A stretch of DNA of 25,523 nt. It comes from Azorhizobium sp943369575 (GTDB taxonomy: Bacteria > Pseudomonadota > Alphaproteobacteria > Rhizobiales > Xanthobacteraceae). The position numbers and the translations under genes were made by a program. Shown here piece by piece: positions 8,256 through 15,360 of the stretch (the stretch's first letter is position 1; the number at the start of each line of letters is the position of its first letter). The stretch is taken from positions 1 to 25,523 of the forward strand of contig CALRNP020000052.1 of the NCBI GenBank assembly GCA_943369575.1, in the 5' to 3' direction. The notes beneath the pieces are model-generated. The model ran no database searches and had not been told where the DNA came from. It was given only the letters and a program-made list of their open reading frames with translations.

Positions 8256-9011
8256 TCACAGGCCCTGACCGCCGGACACCTCGATCCGCTGAGCATTCAC
8301 CCAGCGATTATCCGCCGACAGCAGACTGGCGATCATCGGCCCGATGTCATCAGGCACGCCCACACGCCCCAGCGCGGTCATCTCCGCCAGCATCTTGTTG
8401 ATCTGCGGATTGTCACGCACCGCACCGCCACCGAAATCAGTCTCGATGGCGCCCGGTGCCACGGCGTTCACGGTGATGCCGCGGCTCCCCAGCTCCTTGG
8501 CGAGATAGGCCGTGAGCACCTCGACCGCGCCCTTCGCTGCCGCATAGGCGGCATAGCCGGGAAATACTATCCGCGTCAGGCCCGAGGACAGGTTCACGAT
8601 GCGCCCGCCATCGGCAATCAGCGGCAGCAGCGCCTGGGTGAGAAAGAACACGCCCTTGAAGTGAACGTTCACCAGAGCATCGAACTGCGCCTCGGTGGTC
8701 TCGGCGATGGACGCATGGGTGCCATGGCCGGCATTGTTCACCAGATGGTCGAAGGTCTCGCGGCTCCAGGTGTCGCGCAACACCTCGCGCAGGCGGCTGG
8801 CGAATACCGCAAAGCTGGAAGCGTCGCTCATGTCGAGCGGCAGGGCCACCGCTTGGCGCCCCAGCGCCTGGATCTCCGCTACCACCGCCGCCGCTTCCGC
8901 GCTGCGGCTCTGATAGGTGACGATGACATCGCCGCCCTGACGGGCGATGCTCAGCGCGGTGTTGCGGCCAAGGCCACGGCTGGCGCCGGTGATGAGGGTA
9001 ATCTGGGTCAT
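8256..9011 (-). CDS. Short-chain dehydrogenase/reductase (SDR)
   Basis: This classical SDR (251 aa) is an NAD(P)-dependent oxidoreductase whose substrate cannot be read from sequence. The cofactor motif TGASRGLG is at 8-15, NNAG at 92-95, the catalytic serines are around 142-143 (NLSSG), and the catalytic YxxxK is Y156-K160. The C-terminal RIEVSGGQGL is typical. Length is normal. The ATG at 9011 has a strong AAGGAG Shine-Dalgarno (9019-9024, minus strand). It is divergent from an AraC-family regulator with a direct-repeat operator between them, a common arrangement in which the regulator controls the oxidoreductase. A link to nitrogen fixation is not evident; it may be a passenger in the island. 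Confidence 0.92.
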   Translation of the reverse strand: MTQITLITGASRGLGRNTALSIARQGGDVIVTYQSRSAEAAAVVAEIQALGRQAVALPLDMSDASSFAVFASRLREVLRDTWSRETFDHLVNNAGHGTHASIAETTEAQFDALVNVHFKGVFFLTQALLPLIADGGRIVNLSSGLTRIVFPGYAAYAAAKGAVEVLTAYLAKELGSRGITVNAVAPGAIETDFGGGAVRDNPQINKMLAEMTALGRVGVPDDIGPMIASLLSADNRWVNAQRIEVSGGQGL

Positions 9012-9061
9012 AGGGCAGCTCCTTGTGTGCGGCCCCAGTGATAGGCTCTCCCCTGCCGGCC

Positions 9062-9098
9062 GGTCTTTGCCGGATCCGCCATGGTCTTTGCCTAATCC
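9062..9098. promoter_or_regulatory. 21-bp-spaced direct repeat, likely AraC-family operator
   Basis: GGTCTTTGCC-NN-ATCC occurs at 9062-9077 and again at 9083-9098, two helical turns apart and in the same orientation. AraC-type activators usually bind such tandem direct half-sites. The repeats lie 51-87 bp upstream of the SDR start and about 95 bp before the AraC gene. A TATCAC box on the minus strand nearer the SDR gene could be its -10. Confidence 0.7.
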
Positions 9099-9191
9099 TC
9101 CAGCGGGATAGCCGTGCGGGCGGCAGCTCGGCTAAAGTCTCCTCGGATCGGACGCCCCTTACGAGACACGTCTGCCACCAGGATGAGCCCG

Positions 9192-10085
9192 ATGACCGAC
9201 GCCCTGCTCGCCGCAGCCACCCAATATGCGCAGGCGCATGTGAACGCCGCCGGCGTGGCGGAGACGCCCATTCCCGGCATGGCGATCATCCGCTCCACGG
9301 CGCCCAGCGGCCTGCTGCACGCCATTGCCCGGCCTCTGGTCTGCCTCGTCCTGCAAGGCGGCAAGCAGGTGGCCATGGGCACGCAGACGCTCGATCTCAG
9401 GGCCGGGGACTCGCTGCTGATCACCGCCGACCGACCCATCGTCAGCCAGATTACCCACGCCAGTCCCGCCGCGCCCTATCTCTCCATGGTGCTGGAACTG
9501 GAGCCGGCGGTCATTGCCGATTTGTCCATCGAGATGCAGGCGGTGCCGGCGGCCGATGGCCCTGCGGTGCGCAGCGAGCCCACCGACGCGGAGGTGACTG
9601 ACGCCGCGCTGCGGCTGATGCGGCTGCTGGAGCGCCCGCAGTCGATCCCGGTTCTGCAAGCCTCGCTCATCCGCGAACTGCATTATTGGCTGCTGTCCGG
9701 CCGCCACGGCCTGGCCATCCGCGGGCTCGGCTGGCGGGATGGGCATATCCAGCGGATCGCGCGCGCCGTGGCGCTGCTGCGGGCCGAATTCGCCGCCCCC
9801 TTGCCGGTGGAGCGCCTGGCCGCCGCCGCCGGCATGAGCGCTTCGTCCTTCCACCAGCATTTCCGCGCGGTCACCTCGCTGTCGCCGGTGCAATTCCAGA
9901 AGCAATTGCGCCTGATTGAAGCCCGGCGGCTGATGGCAGCGGAGGGCTGCTCGTCCAGCAGCGCCGCCTTCGCGGTGGGCTATGAGAGCGTCTCGCAATT
10001 CACCCGCGAATACAGCCGCATGTTCGGCCTGCCCCCGGCCACGGATGCCGAGGCGCTGCGCCAGTCCGCCCCGTCGGCAGCCTGA
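9192..10085 (+). CDS. AraC-family transcriptional regulator (AraC_N type)
   Basis: The 297-aa protein has an N-terminal cupin-like sensing domain of the AraC_N family (about 25-180; IRSTAPSGLLHAIARPLVCLVLQG and LRAGDSLLITADRPIVSQIT) and a C-terminal double helix-turn-helix (about 205-285; LPVERLAAAAGMSASSFHQHFRAVTSLSPVQFQKQLRL, then AAFAVGYESVSQFTREYSRMFG). The frame is open upstream to a GTG at 9114 and an ATG at 9183. 9192 is chosen because AGGATGAG lies just before it and family members start near MxDALLAA. It is divergent from the SDR gene and is the likely regulator of the repeat-bearing intergenic region. The effector is unknown. Confidence 0.9.
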   Translation: MTDALLAAATQYAQAHVNAAGVAETPIPGMAIIRSTAPSGLLHAIARPLVCLVLQGGKQVAMGTQTLDLRAGDSLLITADRPIVSQITHASPAAPYLSMVLELEPAVIADLSIEMQAVPAADGPAVRSEPTDAEVTDAALRLMRLLERPQSIPVLQASLIRELHYWLLSGRHGLAIRGLGWRDGHIQRIARAVALLRAEFAAPLPVERLAAAAGMSASSFHQHFRAVTSLSPVQFQKQLRLIEARRLMAAEGCSSSSAAFAVGYESVSQFTREYSRMFGLPPATDAEALRQSAPSAA

Positions 10086-10100
10086 CGACCGGCTCTGGCG

Positions 10101-10415
10101 CTATTCGATGCCCTGTTCGCGGGCCTTCCACATGGCGGCGATGCGGAAGCGCTCATTGATGGCGGCGGGATTAGCCAGGATCTGCGCCTCCACCTCCTTG
10201 AACGCTTCCCCCACCAATGCGGCCTCGGCGGCGGTGAGCGTCACCCGGCCGGCCATGTGGGTGGTGTCGGGAGCGGCGGTGAGGATGGCACGGCGGTTGG
10301 GGTGCTGCTTGACCTCGATCAGCTCGAACGCCTCCAGCTGACCGTCGAGGCAGATGGCGAGGCCGATCACCTCCAGCTTGCGGCCGTCCTGGGTGGTCTT
10401 GATGAGCGTGGTCAT
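10101..10415 (-). CDS. Small protein of unknown function, last gene of the leftward operon
   Basis: This 104-aa protein begins MTTLIKTTQDGRKLEVIGLAICLDG and has KQHPNRRAILTAAP and a helical C-terminal half (LTAAEAALVGEAFKEVEAQI). There are no transmembrane segments or signal peptide, and only one cysteine. I recognise no family. The ATG at 10415 overlaps the end of the preceding gene by 4 nt (ATGA-type coupling), which fixes the start; an in-frame upstream extension would lie within that gene and looks spurious. It is the last of four leftward genes apparently controlled by the sigma-54-like promoter at 12143-12158, so a nitrogen-fixation-related role is inferred only from regulation and company. 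Confidence 0.75.
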   Translation of the reverse strand: MTTLIKTTQDGRKLEVIGLAICLDGQLEAFELIEVKQHPNRRAILTAAPDTTHMAGRVTLTAAEAALVGEAFKEVEAQILANPAAINERFRIAAMWKAREQGIE

Positions 10416-10681
10416 GATGCGCCCTCCTCGTCGGCGGCCAGCCAGCTGTAGCCGCCCTGGTCCCATAATTGCGCCAGCGCCTGATCCGGACTCCAGGCGG
10501 GGAACTGGGCGGTGATGGCTTCGAAATCCGCCCGGAACCGCACCGCGTCGTCGCCCTCCAGATGCGCCGCCCGGTGCTCCGGCTTGAAGCGCAGGGTGAA
10601 GGCGTCGCCATCGGCATCGGCGAAGAGTTCATACTCCTCGCCCACCAGGGTCATGCCGGCCGATACCGCGTGCGGGTCCAT
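10412..10681 (-). CDS. Small acidic protein of unknown function
   Basis: This 89-aa acidic protein has VGEEYELFADADGDAFTLRFKPEHRAAHLEGDDAVRFRADFEAI followed by FPAWSPDQALAQLWDQGGYSWLAADEEG. It has no cysteines, signal or membrane segment, and I recognise no family. The start is MDPHAV at 10681; a second in-frame Met (MTLVGEEYEL, about 9 residues in) is possible. It lies 30 nt after the sulfurtransferase gene and overlaps the next gene by 4 nt, so it is part of the leftward four-gene operon. It could be a partner of the sulfurtransferase or of the 104-aa protein; that is speculation. Confidence 0.7.
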   Translation of the reverse strand: MDPHAVSAGMTLVGEEYELFADADGDAFTLRFKPEHRAAHLEGDDAVRFRADFEAITAQFPAWSPDQALAQLWDQGGYSWLAADEEGAS

Positions 10682-10711
10682 CAGCGTGTGCCTTTTCCCA
10701 TGAGAGCCGCC

Positions 10712-11581
10712 TCAGGCCGCCACCGCGACCGGAGTATCTTCCGCCAGGCCCCATTCGGCCCAGGAGCCGTCATAGACGGCGGCGTCAGGGTGCCCGAGCA
10801 CATGCAGCGCCAAAGCGACCATGCAGGAGGTGATGCCGGAGGCGCAGGTGGCGACCACCGGGCGCTCCAGATCGATCCCCGCTGCCGCGAACCGCGCCGC
10901 CAGAACCACCGGCGGCTGCAACGCCCCGGTTTCGGGATGGACCAGGTCCGCCCACGGCACATTGATGGCGTTGGGGATATGGCCGAGCTTCTTGAAGGGG
11001 AAGACGTCTTCCTGCGTGCCCTCGAACTTGGCCGGGCCGCGCGCATCTACCACCTGTTCCAGCGGATTCAGCAGATTGGCTTTCATCTGCGCCAAAGTGC
11101 GCACCAGCTCCGGCGCCAGGGTGGCGGCGAAGGTGGCGGGCTCGGGGCGCACCGGCGCCATTTCCGTCGGCAGCTTTTCCTTGGTCCACTTGCCGAAGCC
11201 GCCATCCAGCAGCGCCACATTCTCGTGTCCGAAGGCCCGGAACATCCACCACGCCCGCCCGGCGGCGGAACCGCCATAGAGCCGGTCATAGACCACCACC
11301 CGGTCGCCGGTGCCGATGCCCAGCAGCCCCATCTTGGCGGTGAAATCCGCCGCCGTGGGCAGCATGTGCGGCAAGGGGCTGGTCTTGTCGGCCACATGGT
11401 CGATATCGAAATGCACCGCCCCCGGCAGATGGCGGCCGCGATATTGCGTGCGCCCGTCCAGATTGGTGCTCACATGATGCCAGGTGCAGTCGAGGATCCG
11501 CAGATCCGGCGCGCCCAGATGGGCGGCGAGCCACTCGGTGCTCACCAGGGGGCTCTCAAAGGCGGGGCTTGCAGAGGTCAT
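10712..11581 (-). CDS. Two-domain sulfurtransferase (rhodanese / 3-mercaptopyruvate sulfurtransferase type)
   Basis: The 289-aa protein has tandem rhodanese domains: an inactive N-terminal one (about 10-135; VSTEWLAAHL, YRGRHLPGAVHFDID, VVVYDR, AWWMFRAFGHENVALLDGG) and a catalytic C-terminal one (about 165-285) with RGPAKFEG, GHIPNAINVPW and the active-site loop containing C246 (TCASGITSC). The loop resembles mercaptopyruvate sulfurtransferases (CGSGVT) more than thiosulfate rhodaneses (CRKGVT). The enzyme would move sulfane sulfur through a persulfide, which could feed Fe-S or cofactor synthesis. A nif-linked rhodanese gene, rhdN, exists in Azotobacter, though this two-domain form may not be its orthologue. 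It is the second gene of the leftward operon, about 70 nt after the 152-aa gene. Confidence 0.92.
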   Translation of the reverse strand: MTSASPAFESPLVSTEWLAAHLGAPDLRILDCTWHHVSTNLDGRTQYRGRHLPGAVHFDIDHVADKTSPLPHMLPTAADFTAKMGLLGIGTGDRVVVYDRLYGGSAAGRAWWMFRAFGHENVALLDGGFGKWTKEKLPTEMAPVRPEPATFAATLAPELVRTLAQMKANLLNPLEQVVDARGPAKFEGTQEDVFPFKKLGHIPNAINVPWADLVHPETGALQPPVVLAARFAAAGIDLERPVVATCASGITSCMVALALHVLGHPDAAVYDGSWAEWGLAEDTPVAVAA

Positions 11582-11649
11582 GGGCGCGTGATCTCCGTTT
11601 AGGGAAGCAAGGGCGCCGCCGCGCCACCGGGCAGCGCGGCGGCGGAAGC

Positions 11650-12108
11650 TCAGAGCACCTGCGGCATGGCGAAGCCGGTGCGCGGGTGGCTGTCGAAATA
11701 GTCCGGCCGCTCCGGCCAGCCGCCTTCGGCGATGAAGGTGAAGCTGGTGATCTTCACCTGCGCGCCGGGCGAGCAGGACACTTCGCTGAACTTGATCTCG
11801 CGCGGGCCAGGGCCGGCGGAGAAGTCCGCCACCACGGTGCCGTCGGCAGCGGTGGCGCGGGCAAAGCCGAAGGTGCCGGTGGTGACGCCCGGCACCGGAT
11901 TGGCCACGAACAGTGGGGTCTCGCCCGCCTCAGTGGCCGGCCCGAACGCCGGGGACGCAAAGGTGAAGGTGGCCAGCACGCCGCTGCGCTCCACCTTGTG
12001 GTCGGCCGTGAGCGGGCGGGCCACCGAATAGACGGTGAGGGTGCCGCCGGCGAGCCGGTCCTTCAGGTCATCCAGGGAAGCGGACACGAAGTCTTGGGCG
12101 ACGTTCAT
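11650..12108 (-). CDS. Beta-rich protein of unknown function resembling a phage-protein family; first gene of the leftward operon
   Basis: This is a 152-aa protein. After an N-terminal helix (LDDLKDRLAGGTL) the sequence is almost all predicted strand: TLTVYSVARPLTADH, GVLATFTFASPAFGP, TGTFGFARATAADGTVVADFSAGPG, IKFSEVSCSPGAQVKITSFTFIAEGG. The order of these blocks resembles, from memory, small beta proteins common in prophages (LRIYxGTRP...LATLTLSxPAFG...TGTATWxRxxxSDGTTVxDGxVG...GAxVxVxSFTxTxP). This is a pattern match, not a database result. The start is ATG at 12108, with GGAGATC-type SD sequence upstream. A sigma-54-like promoter lies 35-50 bp upstream, suggesting expression under nitrogen-fixing conditions. 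Function is unknown. Confidence 0.72.
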   Translation of the reverse strand: MNVAQDFVSASLDDLKDRLAGGTLTVYSVARPLTADHKVERSGVLATFTFASPAFGPATEAGETPLFVANPVPGVTTGTFGFARATAADGTVVADFSAGPGPREIKFSEVSCSPGAQVKITSFTFIAEGGWPERPDYFDSHPRTGFAMPQVL

Positions 12109-12142
12109 GGGGGATCTCCAAAACAGATGTTGTGAAGGTCAG

Positions 12143-12158
12143 ATCAAGTTTCGTGCCA
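12143..12158 (-). promoter_or_regulatory. Sigma-54 (-24/-12) promoter for the leftward operon
   Basis: On the minus strand, TGGCACG-AAAC-TTGAT reads from 12158 to 12143. It has a perfect -24 TGGCACG, correct spacing and TTGA at -12, where C is usual after TTG. Transcription would start near 12131, about 23 nt before the 12108 ATG. I found no TGT-N10-ACA NifA site in the 300 bp upstream. Confidence 0.7.
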
Positions 12159-12412
12159 AGCTCGTGGAGGCTGCGGCACACCCCAGGCGCCGGCACGCTT
12201 CATGTCGACGACGCCTTGCATCCCCAACGCCGCACCGGCGCCGGCGCCCCCCTGCCGCTCCCCGCCGCCCGCTGGCCGGAGACGGGCCACGCTGTCCGGC
12301 GCGCTGCACTGCGGCATGGTTCCGACATCGGGCACCGCGCATCTGCGACAATCGCGTCGCATCCCGCACACGGGCCCTGCCGGCCGCCGCTTTGACGCAC
12401 CCGCACGGCCAG

Positions 12413-12428
12413 TTGCCCGAAACTTGCA
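12413..12428 (+). promoter_or_regulatory. Sigma-54-like promoter for the FAD protein-Rieske unit
   Basis: TTGCCCG-AAAC-TTGCA has a perfect -12 TTGCA with correct spacing but a degenerate -24 (TTG for TGG, CCC for CAC). The 357-bp gap 12109-12465 contains this element and the opposing one at 12143-12158; I see no convincing gene or NifA site between them. Confidence 0.5.
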
Positions 12429-12465
12429 AGACCTCCGCCAGACACCAAACTGCGAGGGCCAGGCT

Positions 12466-14094
12466 ATGCTGGACACGGCGATCATCGGCGGCGGACTGTG
12501 TGGCCTTGCCCTCGCCCGGAGCCTCGCCCGCGCCGGCCGGACGGCGACCGTGTTCGAAGCCAGACCCGCCCTCGGCGGGCGCATCCGCACCGTACGCGCT
12601 GCCTCCGGCCTCGCGCTCGATCTCGGCCCGGCCTGGTTCTGGCCGCAGAACCAGCCGCTGATCACCGCCCTGGTGGCCGAACTGGGCCTCGCCCATCTGC
12701 CCCAGCACGACCAGGGCACGGTGCTGCACCTGCGCGATCCCGACAAGACCCCGGAACGCCTGGAGCGCCCGGTGCACGGGGACGCCCGCCGCTTGGCGGA
12801 GGGGTTCGGCGCCCTGGTCGAGAGGATCGCCGCGGAGCTGCCAGCGGGACATCTTCACCTCGGCCACGTCCTCACCGCGGTCACCGATCGCGGCGACCAT
12901 GTGGCCCTCAGCTTCCAAGTGGGCGATCACACCATCGAGGTTGCCACACGCACCGTGGTGCTGGCCCTGCCGCCGCGCCTGCTGGCGGAACAGGTGGCCT
13001 TCAGCCCCGCGCTGGATGCGGCCACCCACGAGGCCATGGCGGGCACCACCACCTGGATGGCCGCCCAGGCCAAGGCGGTAATCGCCTATGAGCGCGCCTC
13101 ATGGCGGGCGGCGGGCCTGTCCGGCAATGCCTTCGTCAGCCATGAGCAGGCGGTGCTGGGCGAGATCTATGATGCCTGTGACGCCACCGGCACGAAGGCG
13201 GCGCTGGGCGGCTTTCTGGCGCTGTCGCCGGAACTGCGCGAGAGCTTCGCCGTGGGCCTGCCCATGCTGCTGGACAACCAGATGGTGCAGGTGTTCGGCA
13301 CCGCGCTGGAAGGCGGCGCGCAGCAGGTGCAGGATTGGGCGCTGGAGCCCTTCACCTGCAGTGCCCGCGATCGCGCCGAACCCGCCGCCGCCCACGTGGA
13401 CCAGGGACATCCGCTGCTACGCCGGGCGCTGTGGGGCGGGCGCCTGCATCTGGGCGGCTCAGAGACGGCGGCACGCGGCGCCGGCTATCTGGAAGGGGCG
13501 CTGGAGGCGGCCCGGCGCATCGAGCGCACACTGGGCCGGGATCTGCCGCCGGCTGCCATCGATCTGGCCGCCCCGGAAACGCCCACCGGCCGCGATGCCG
13601 TGCGCCTCACCCGCCTCGCCGCCTGGGTCGCCACACAGGGCGATGCGGCGCTGGACGATTACCGCCGGCACCTCACCGCCAGCCTTTCCGCCCAGCAGCG
13701 CGACCAACTCACCCAGCGCGCGGTACTGGCGGCGGCGGAGGCGGTGTTCGCCCGCGCTCTCGACCTGCTGGACGAACTGGCGTTCGAGACCGGCGCCGAC
13801 GCGGTGGAGCGCGGGCGCTCGGCGCTGATGCCGGCGGTGCAGCAGCCGTTCGGCGGCTTTCTCCAGGCGCTCATGGACGATGTGCTGGCGTTCAACCGCA
13901 CCTCCTGCGCCTTGTCGAATTTCCCCACCGAGGCCGAGCCGGCCAAGGACTATGTGCAAGCCACGCTGCGCGACATCGCCGCCGCCTGGCAGGCGTTTTC
14001 GCTGGCCGCCAACCGCCTGCTGCTGGCCGCCCCGGATCGCCCGTCGGGGCAACCGGCCTCGGCCTCCACCGCCCATCCGCCCGCTTCGCTGTGA
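12466..14094 (+). CDS. FAD-dependent amine-oxidase-like protein with helical C-terminal extension
   Basis: The 542-aa flavoprotein begins with the dinucleotide-binding fold at 2-35 (TAIIGGGLCGLALARSLARAGRTATVFEAR) and the LGGRIRT motif of the amine oxidase/phytoene desaturase superfamily. LGPAWFWPQNQPL, TRTVVLALPPRLL and the C-terminal FAD contact GRLHLGGSETAARGAGYLEGALEAARR follow. After about residue 365 comes some 170 residues of Ala-rich, mainly helical sequence that I do not recognise (NRTSCALSNFPTEAEPAKDYVQATLRDI near its end). The substrate is unknown. The ATG at 12466 is chosen because it starts the FAD motif and has GAGG upstream; the open frame back to 12202 is GC-driven. A Rieske gene follows 11 nt later, suggesting a redox pair. 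Confidence 0.85.
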   Translation: MLDTAIIGGGLCGLALARSLARAGRTATVFEARPALGGRIRTVRAASGLALDLGPAWFWPQNQPLITALVAELGLAHLPQHDQGTVLHLRDPDKTPERLERPVHGDARRLAEGFGALVERIAAELPAGHLHLGHVLTAVTDRGDHVALSFQVGDHTIEVATRTVVLALPPRLLAEQVAFSPALDAATHEAMAGTTTWMAAQAKAVIAYERASWRAAGLSGNAFVSHEQAVLGEIYDACDATGTKAALGGFLALSPELRESFAVGLPMLLDNQMVQVFGTALEGGAQQVQDWALEPFTCSARDRAEPAAAHVDQGHPLLRRALWGGRLHLGGSETAARGAGYLEGALEAARRIERTLGRDLPPAAIDLAAPETPTGRDAVRLTRLAAWVATQGDAALDDYRRHLTASLSAQQRDQLTQRAVLAAAEAVFARALDLLDELAFETGADAVERGRSALMPAVQQPFGGFLQALMDDVLAFNRTSCALSNFPTEAEPAKDYVQATLRDIAAAWQAFSLAANRLLLAAPDRPSGQPASASTAHPPASL

Positions 14095-14105
14095 AAGAGG
14101 ACACC

Positions 14106-14528
14106 ATGGACACCCGAACGGACCCTTCCGTCGCTTATGCCATCTGCCGCCTGAGCGATATTCCCAGCCAGCGGGCCGCCGGCTTCCACCTCATGGTGGT
14201 GGCGGAGGACGGCAGCCACCGGCCCTTCCCCATCGTGGTGGTGCGCTGGGGGCGGCAGGTATTCGGCTATCTCAACAGATGCCCGCACGACGGGGTCAAT
14301 CTGGACTGGGAGCGCAACCAGTTCCTGGATCCCAATGGCGTCCGCCTGATGTGCGGCAAGCACGGCGCGCTGTTCGAACTGGGCACCGGCACCTGCCTGG
14401 ATGGTCCCTGCAAAGGCAAGGGCCTCACCCCGGTGGCGCTGGCGGTGCTGGATGACGACATCTGCGTCACCGGCGTGCAACTGGTGGAAGATGAGGATGA
14501 GGACGACGCTCTGGCCCGCGAAGCCTGA
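14106..14528 (+). CDS. Rieske-type [2Fe-2S] protein
   Basis: The 140-aa soluble Rieske-domain protein has cluster ligands C59-x-H61 (NRCPHDGVNLDW) and C83-x2-H86 (LMCGKHGALFEL). Two further cysteines (C97, C102; GTCLDGPCKGKGL) lie in the position where high-potential Rieske proteins have a disulfide-type loop. There is no membrane anchor or signal peptide, so it is probably a cytoplasmic electron carrier or oxygenase-type ferredoxin. It ends in an acidic tail (VEDEDEDDALAREA). The start ATG follows AAAGAGGAC, whose first A is in the stop of the FAD gene. It is probably cotranscribed with that flavoprotein. Rieske proteins occur near nif genes in other alphaproteobacteria, but their role there is unclear. 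Confidence 0.9.
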   Translation: MDTRTDPSVAYAICRLSDIPSQRAAGFHLMVVAEDGSHRPFPIVVVRWGRQVFGYLNRCPHDGVNLDWERNQFLDPNGVRLMCGKHGALFELGTGTCLDGPCKGKGLTPVALAVLDDDICVTGVQLVEDEDEDDALAREA

Positions 14529-14532
14529 AAAC

Positions 14533-14555
14533 CTGGCCGGGAAAGCCCCGGCCAG
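14533..14555 (-). terminator. Terminator between convergent genes
   Basis: CTGGCCGGG (14533-14541) pairs perfectly with CCCGGCCAG (14547-14555) around AAAGC. Read leftward, the stem is followed by GTTTTC, so it best serves the 202-aa gene. It could also end the Rieske transcript (ATCAAATG follows on the + side). Confidence 0.7.
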
Positions 14556-14569
14556 ATCAAATGCGCGCC

Positions 14570-15178
14570 TCAGACCGGGCGGTTCTCGTTGCGGTTTTTC
14601 ACCGGCTCCATGCGGGCGAGGCCGTCCTCCAGCGTAATGATCGGATAGGCCTCCTTGAAGCCCAGCGCCGCATCCAGCAGATGGTCCAACTTGCCGGCGG
14701 TATCCATCTTCTTGGTGTCGTTCTTGTCGATGCTCATGAGGTCCATCATCTCTTTCCAGACGGTGGATTCATCGCAGGGCAGAACGATGAAGGTGATGCC
14801 GTCGATCACCACGCGATACTTGGCCAGCAGATCGATGTTGTTGGCGAAGATGAAATAGGTGCCGCTGGGGCTCAGCAGCCCCTTCAGCACCTCCGCCGCC
14901 ACCGGCAGATAGGCAAAGGAGTGGATATAGCCCACCAGGATCGGGATGGTCGGCTCGCCCGCCTGGACGATGGTGAGCACCTGCTCGATGGAGAAATCCG
15001 GCGGCCGCTTCTCGTCGGCCATCTGGGTCTGGAACTTCAGGGCGATATCGCCGCGGAATCCGAACCGGCCCGGCGTCTTGGTCGGCGCCTTGAGCACCGC
15101 ATTGAGCAGCCGGCCCTCGCGGTCCAGCCGGGCGAGTGCCGTGTCCTCGATGGTCGTGGTCTTCTCAAGCGTCGTCAT
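14570..15178 (-). CDS. Protein of unknown function (202 aa) with its own sigma-54-like promoter
   Basis: The protein begins MTTLEKTTTIEDTALARLDREGRLLNAV. It continues with GRFGFRGDIALKFQTQMADEKRPPDFSIEQVLTIV, a mildly hydrophobic stretch (PTIPILVGYIHSFAYLPVAAEVLKGLL), SGTYFIFANNIDLLAKYRVVIDGITFIVLPCDES and a charged C-terminus (SIDKNDTKKMDTAGKLDHLLDAALGFKEAYPIITLEDGL). It has a single cysteine and no clear transmembrane segment. I recognise no family. The ATG at 15178 has AAGGATGG upstream; the longer open frame to 15319 is not needed. A -24/-12 element lies about 58-73 bp upstream and a terminator follows. It sits among nif-type accessory genes, so a nif-regulon role is inferred. Confidence 0.78.
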   Translation of the reverse strand: MTTLEKTTTIEDTALARLDREGRLLNAVLKAPTKTPGRFGFRGDIALKFQTQMADEKRPPDFSIEQVLTIVQAGEPTIPILVGYIHSFAYLPVAAEVLKGLLSPSGTYFIFANNIDLLAKYRVVIDGITFIVLPCDESTVWKEMMDLMSIDKNDTKKMDTAGKLDHLLDAALGFKEAYPIITLEDGLARMEPVKNRNENRPV

Positions 15179-15235
15179 GGAACCATCCTTGATCTGCATC
15201 CGGGGTCCCGGCGGAGCCGCCGGCGGGACAGCCAA

Positions 15236-15251
15236 TGCAAATAGCCTGCCG
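15236..15251 (-). promoter_or_regulatory. Sigma-54-like promoter of the 202-aa gene
   Basis: On the minus strand, CGGCAGG-CTAT-TTGCA (15251 to 15236) keeps the GG and GC cores at the correct spacing, with two mismatches in the -24 box. Upstream, GATCAACCCATTG at 15265-15277 (+ strand) is one base off the IHF consensus. No TGT-N10-ACA site was found nearby. Confidence 0.55.
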
Positions 15252-15311
15252 ACCACGAGACGCAGATCAACCCATTGAAAATAGATGTTTTCCGAGGCCG
15301 AGCCCTGTCGC

Positions 15312-15329
15312 CCCGACAAAAATGTCGGG
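15312..15329. other. Palindrome CCCGACA-AAAA-TGTCGGG
   Basis: The 7-bp arms are perfect around four As. It lies between the end of the LysR gene and the promoter of the 202-aa gene, with a further TGTCG at 15306-15310. It may be a regulator-binding site about 60-80 bp upstream of the -24 box, or a stem at the end of the LysR message (no T-run on that strand). Confidence 0.45.
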
Positions 15330-15360
15330 TTTGCTTCGGCGCCTGGCAGCCGCGCCCTGG

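Noticed and set aside
12293..12308. TGTCCGGCGCGCTGCA as a NifA site for the divergent promoters
   Set aside because: The right half is GCA rather than ACA and the central T is missing; too weak to claim in GC-rich DNA.
12202..12465. Upstream in-frame extension of the FAD protein (88 extra residues)
   Set aside because: The extension is Pro/Arg-rich, precedes the FAD-binding N-terminus that normally begins such proteins, and would contain the -24/-12 element.
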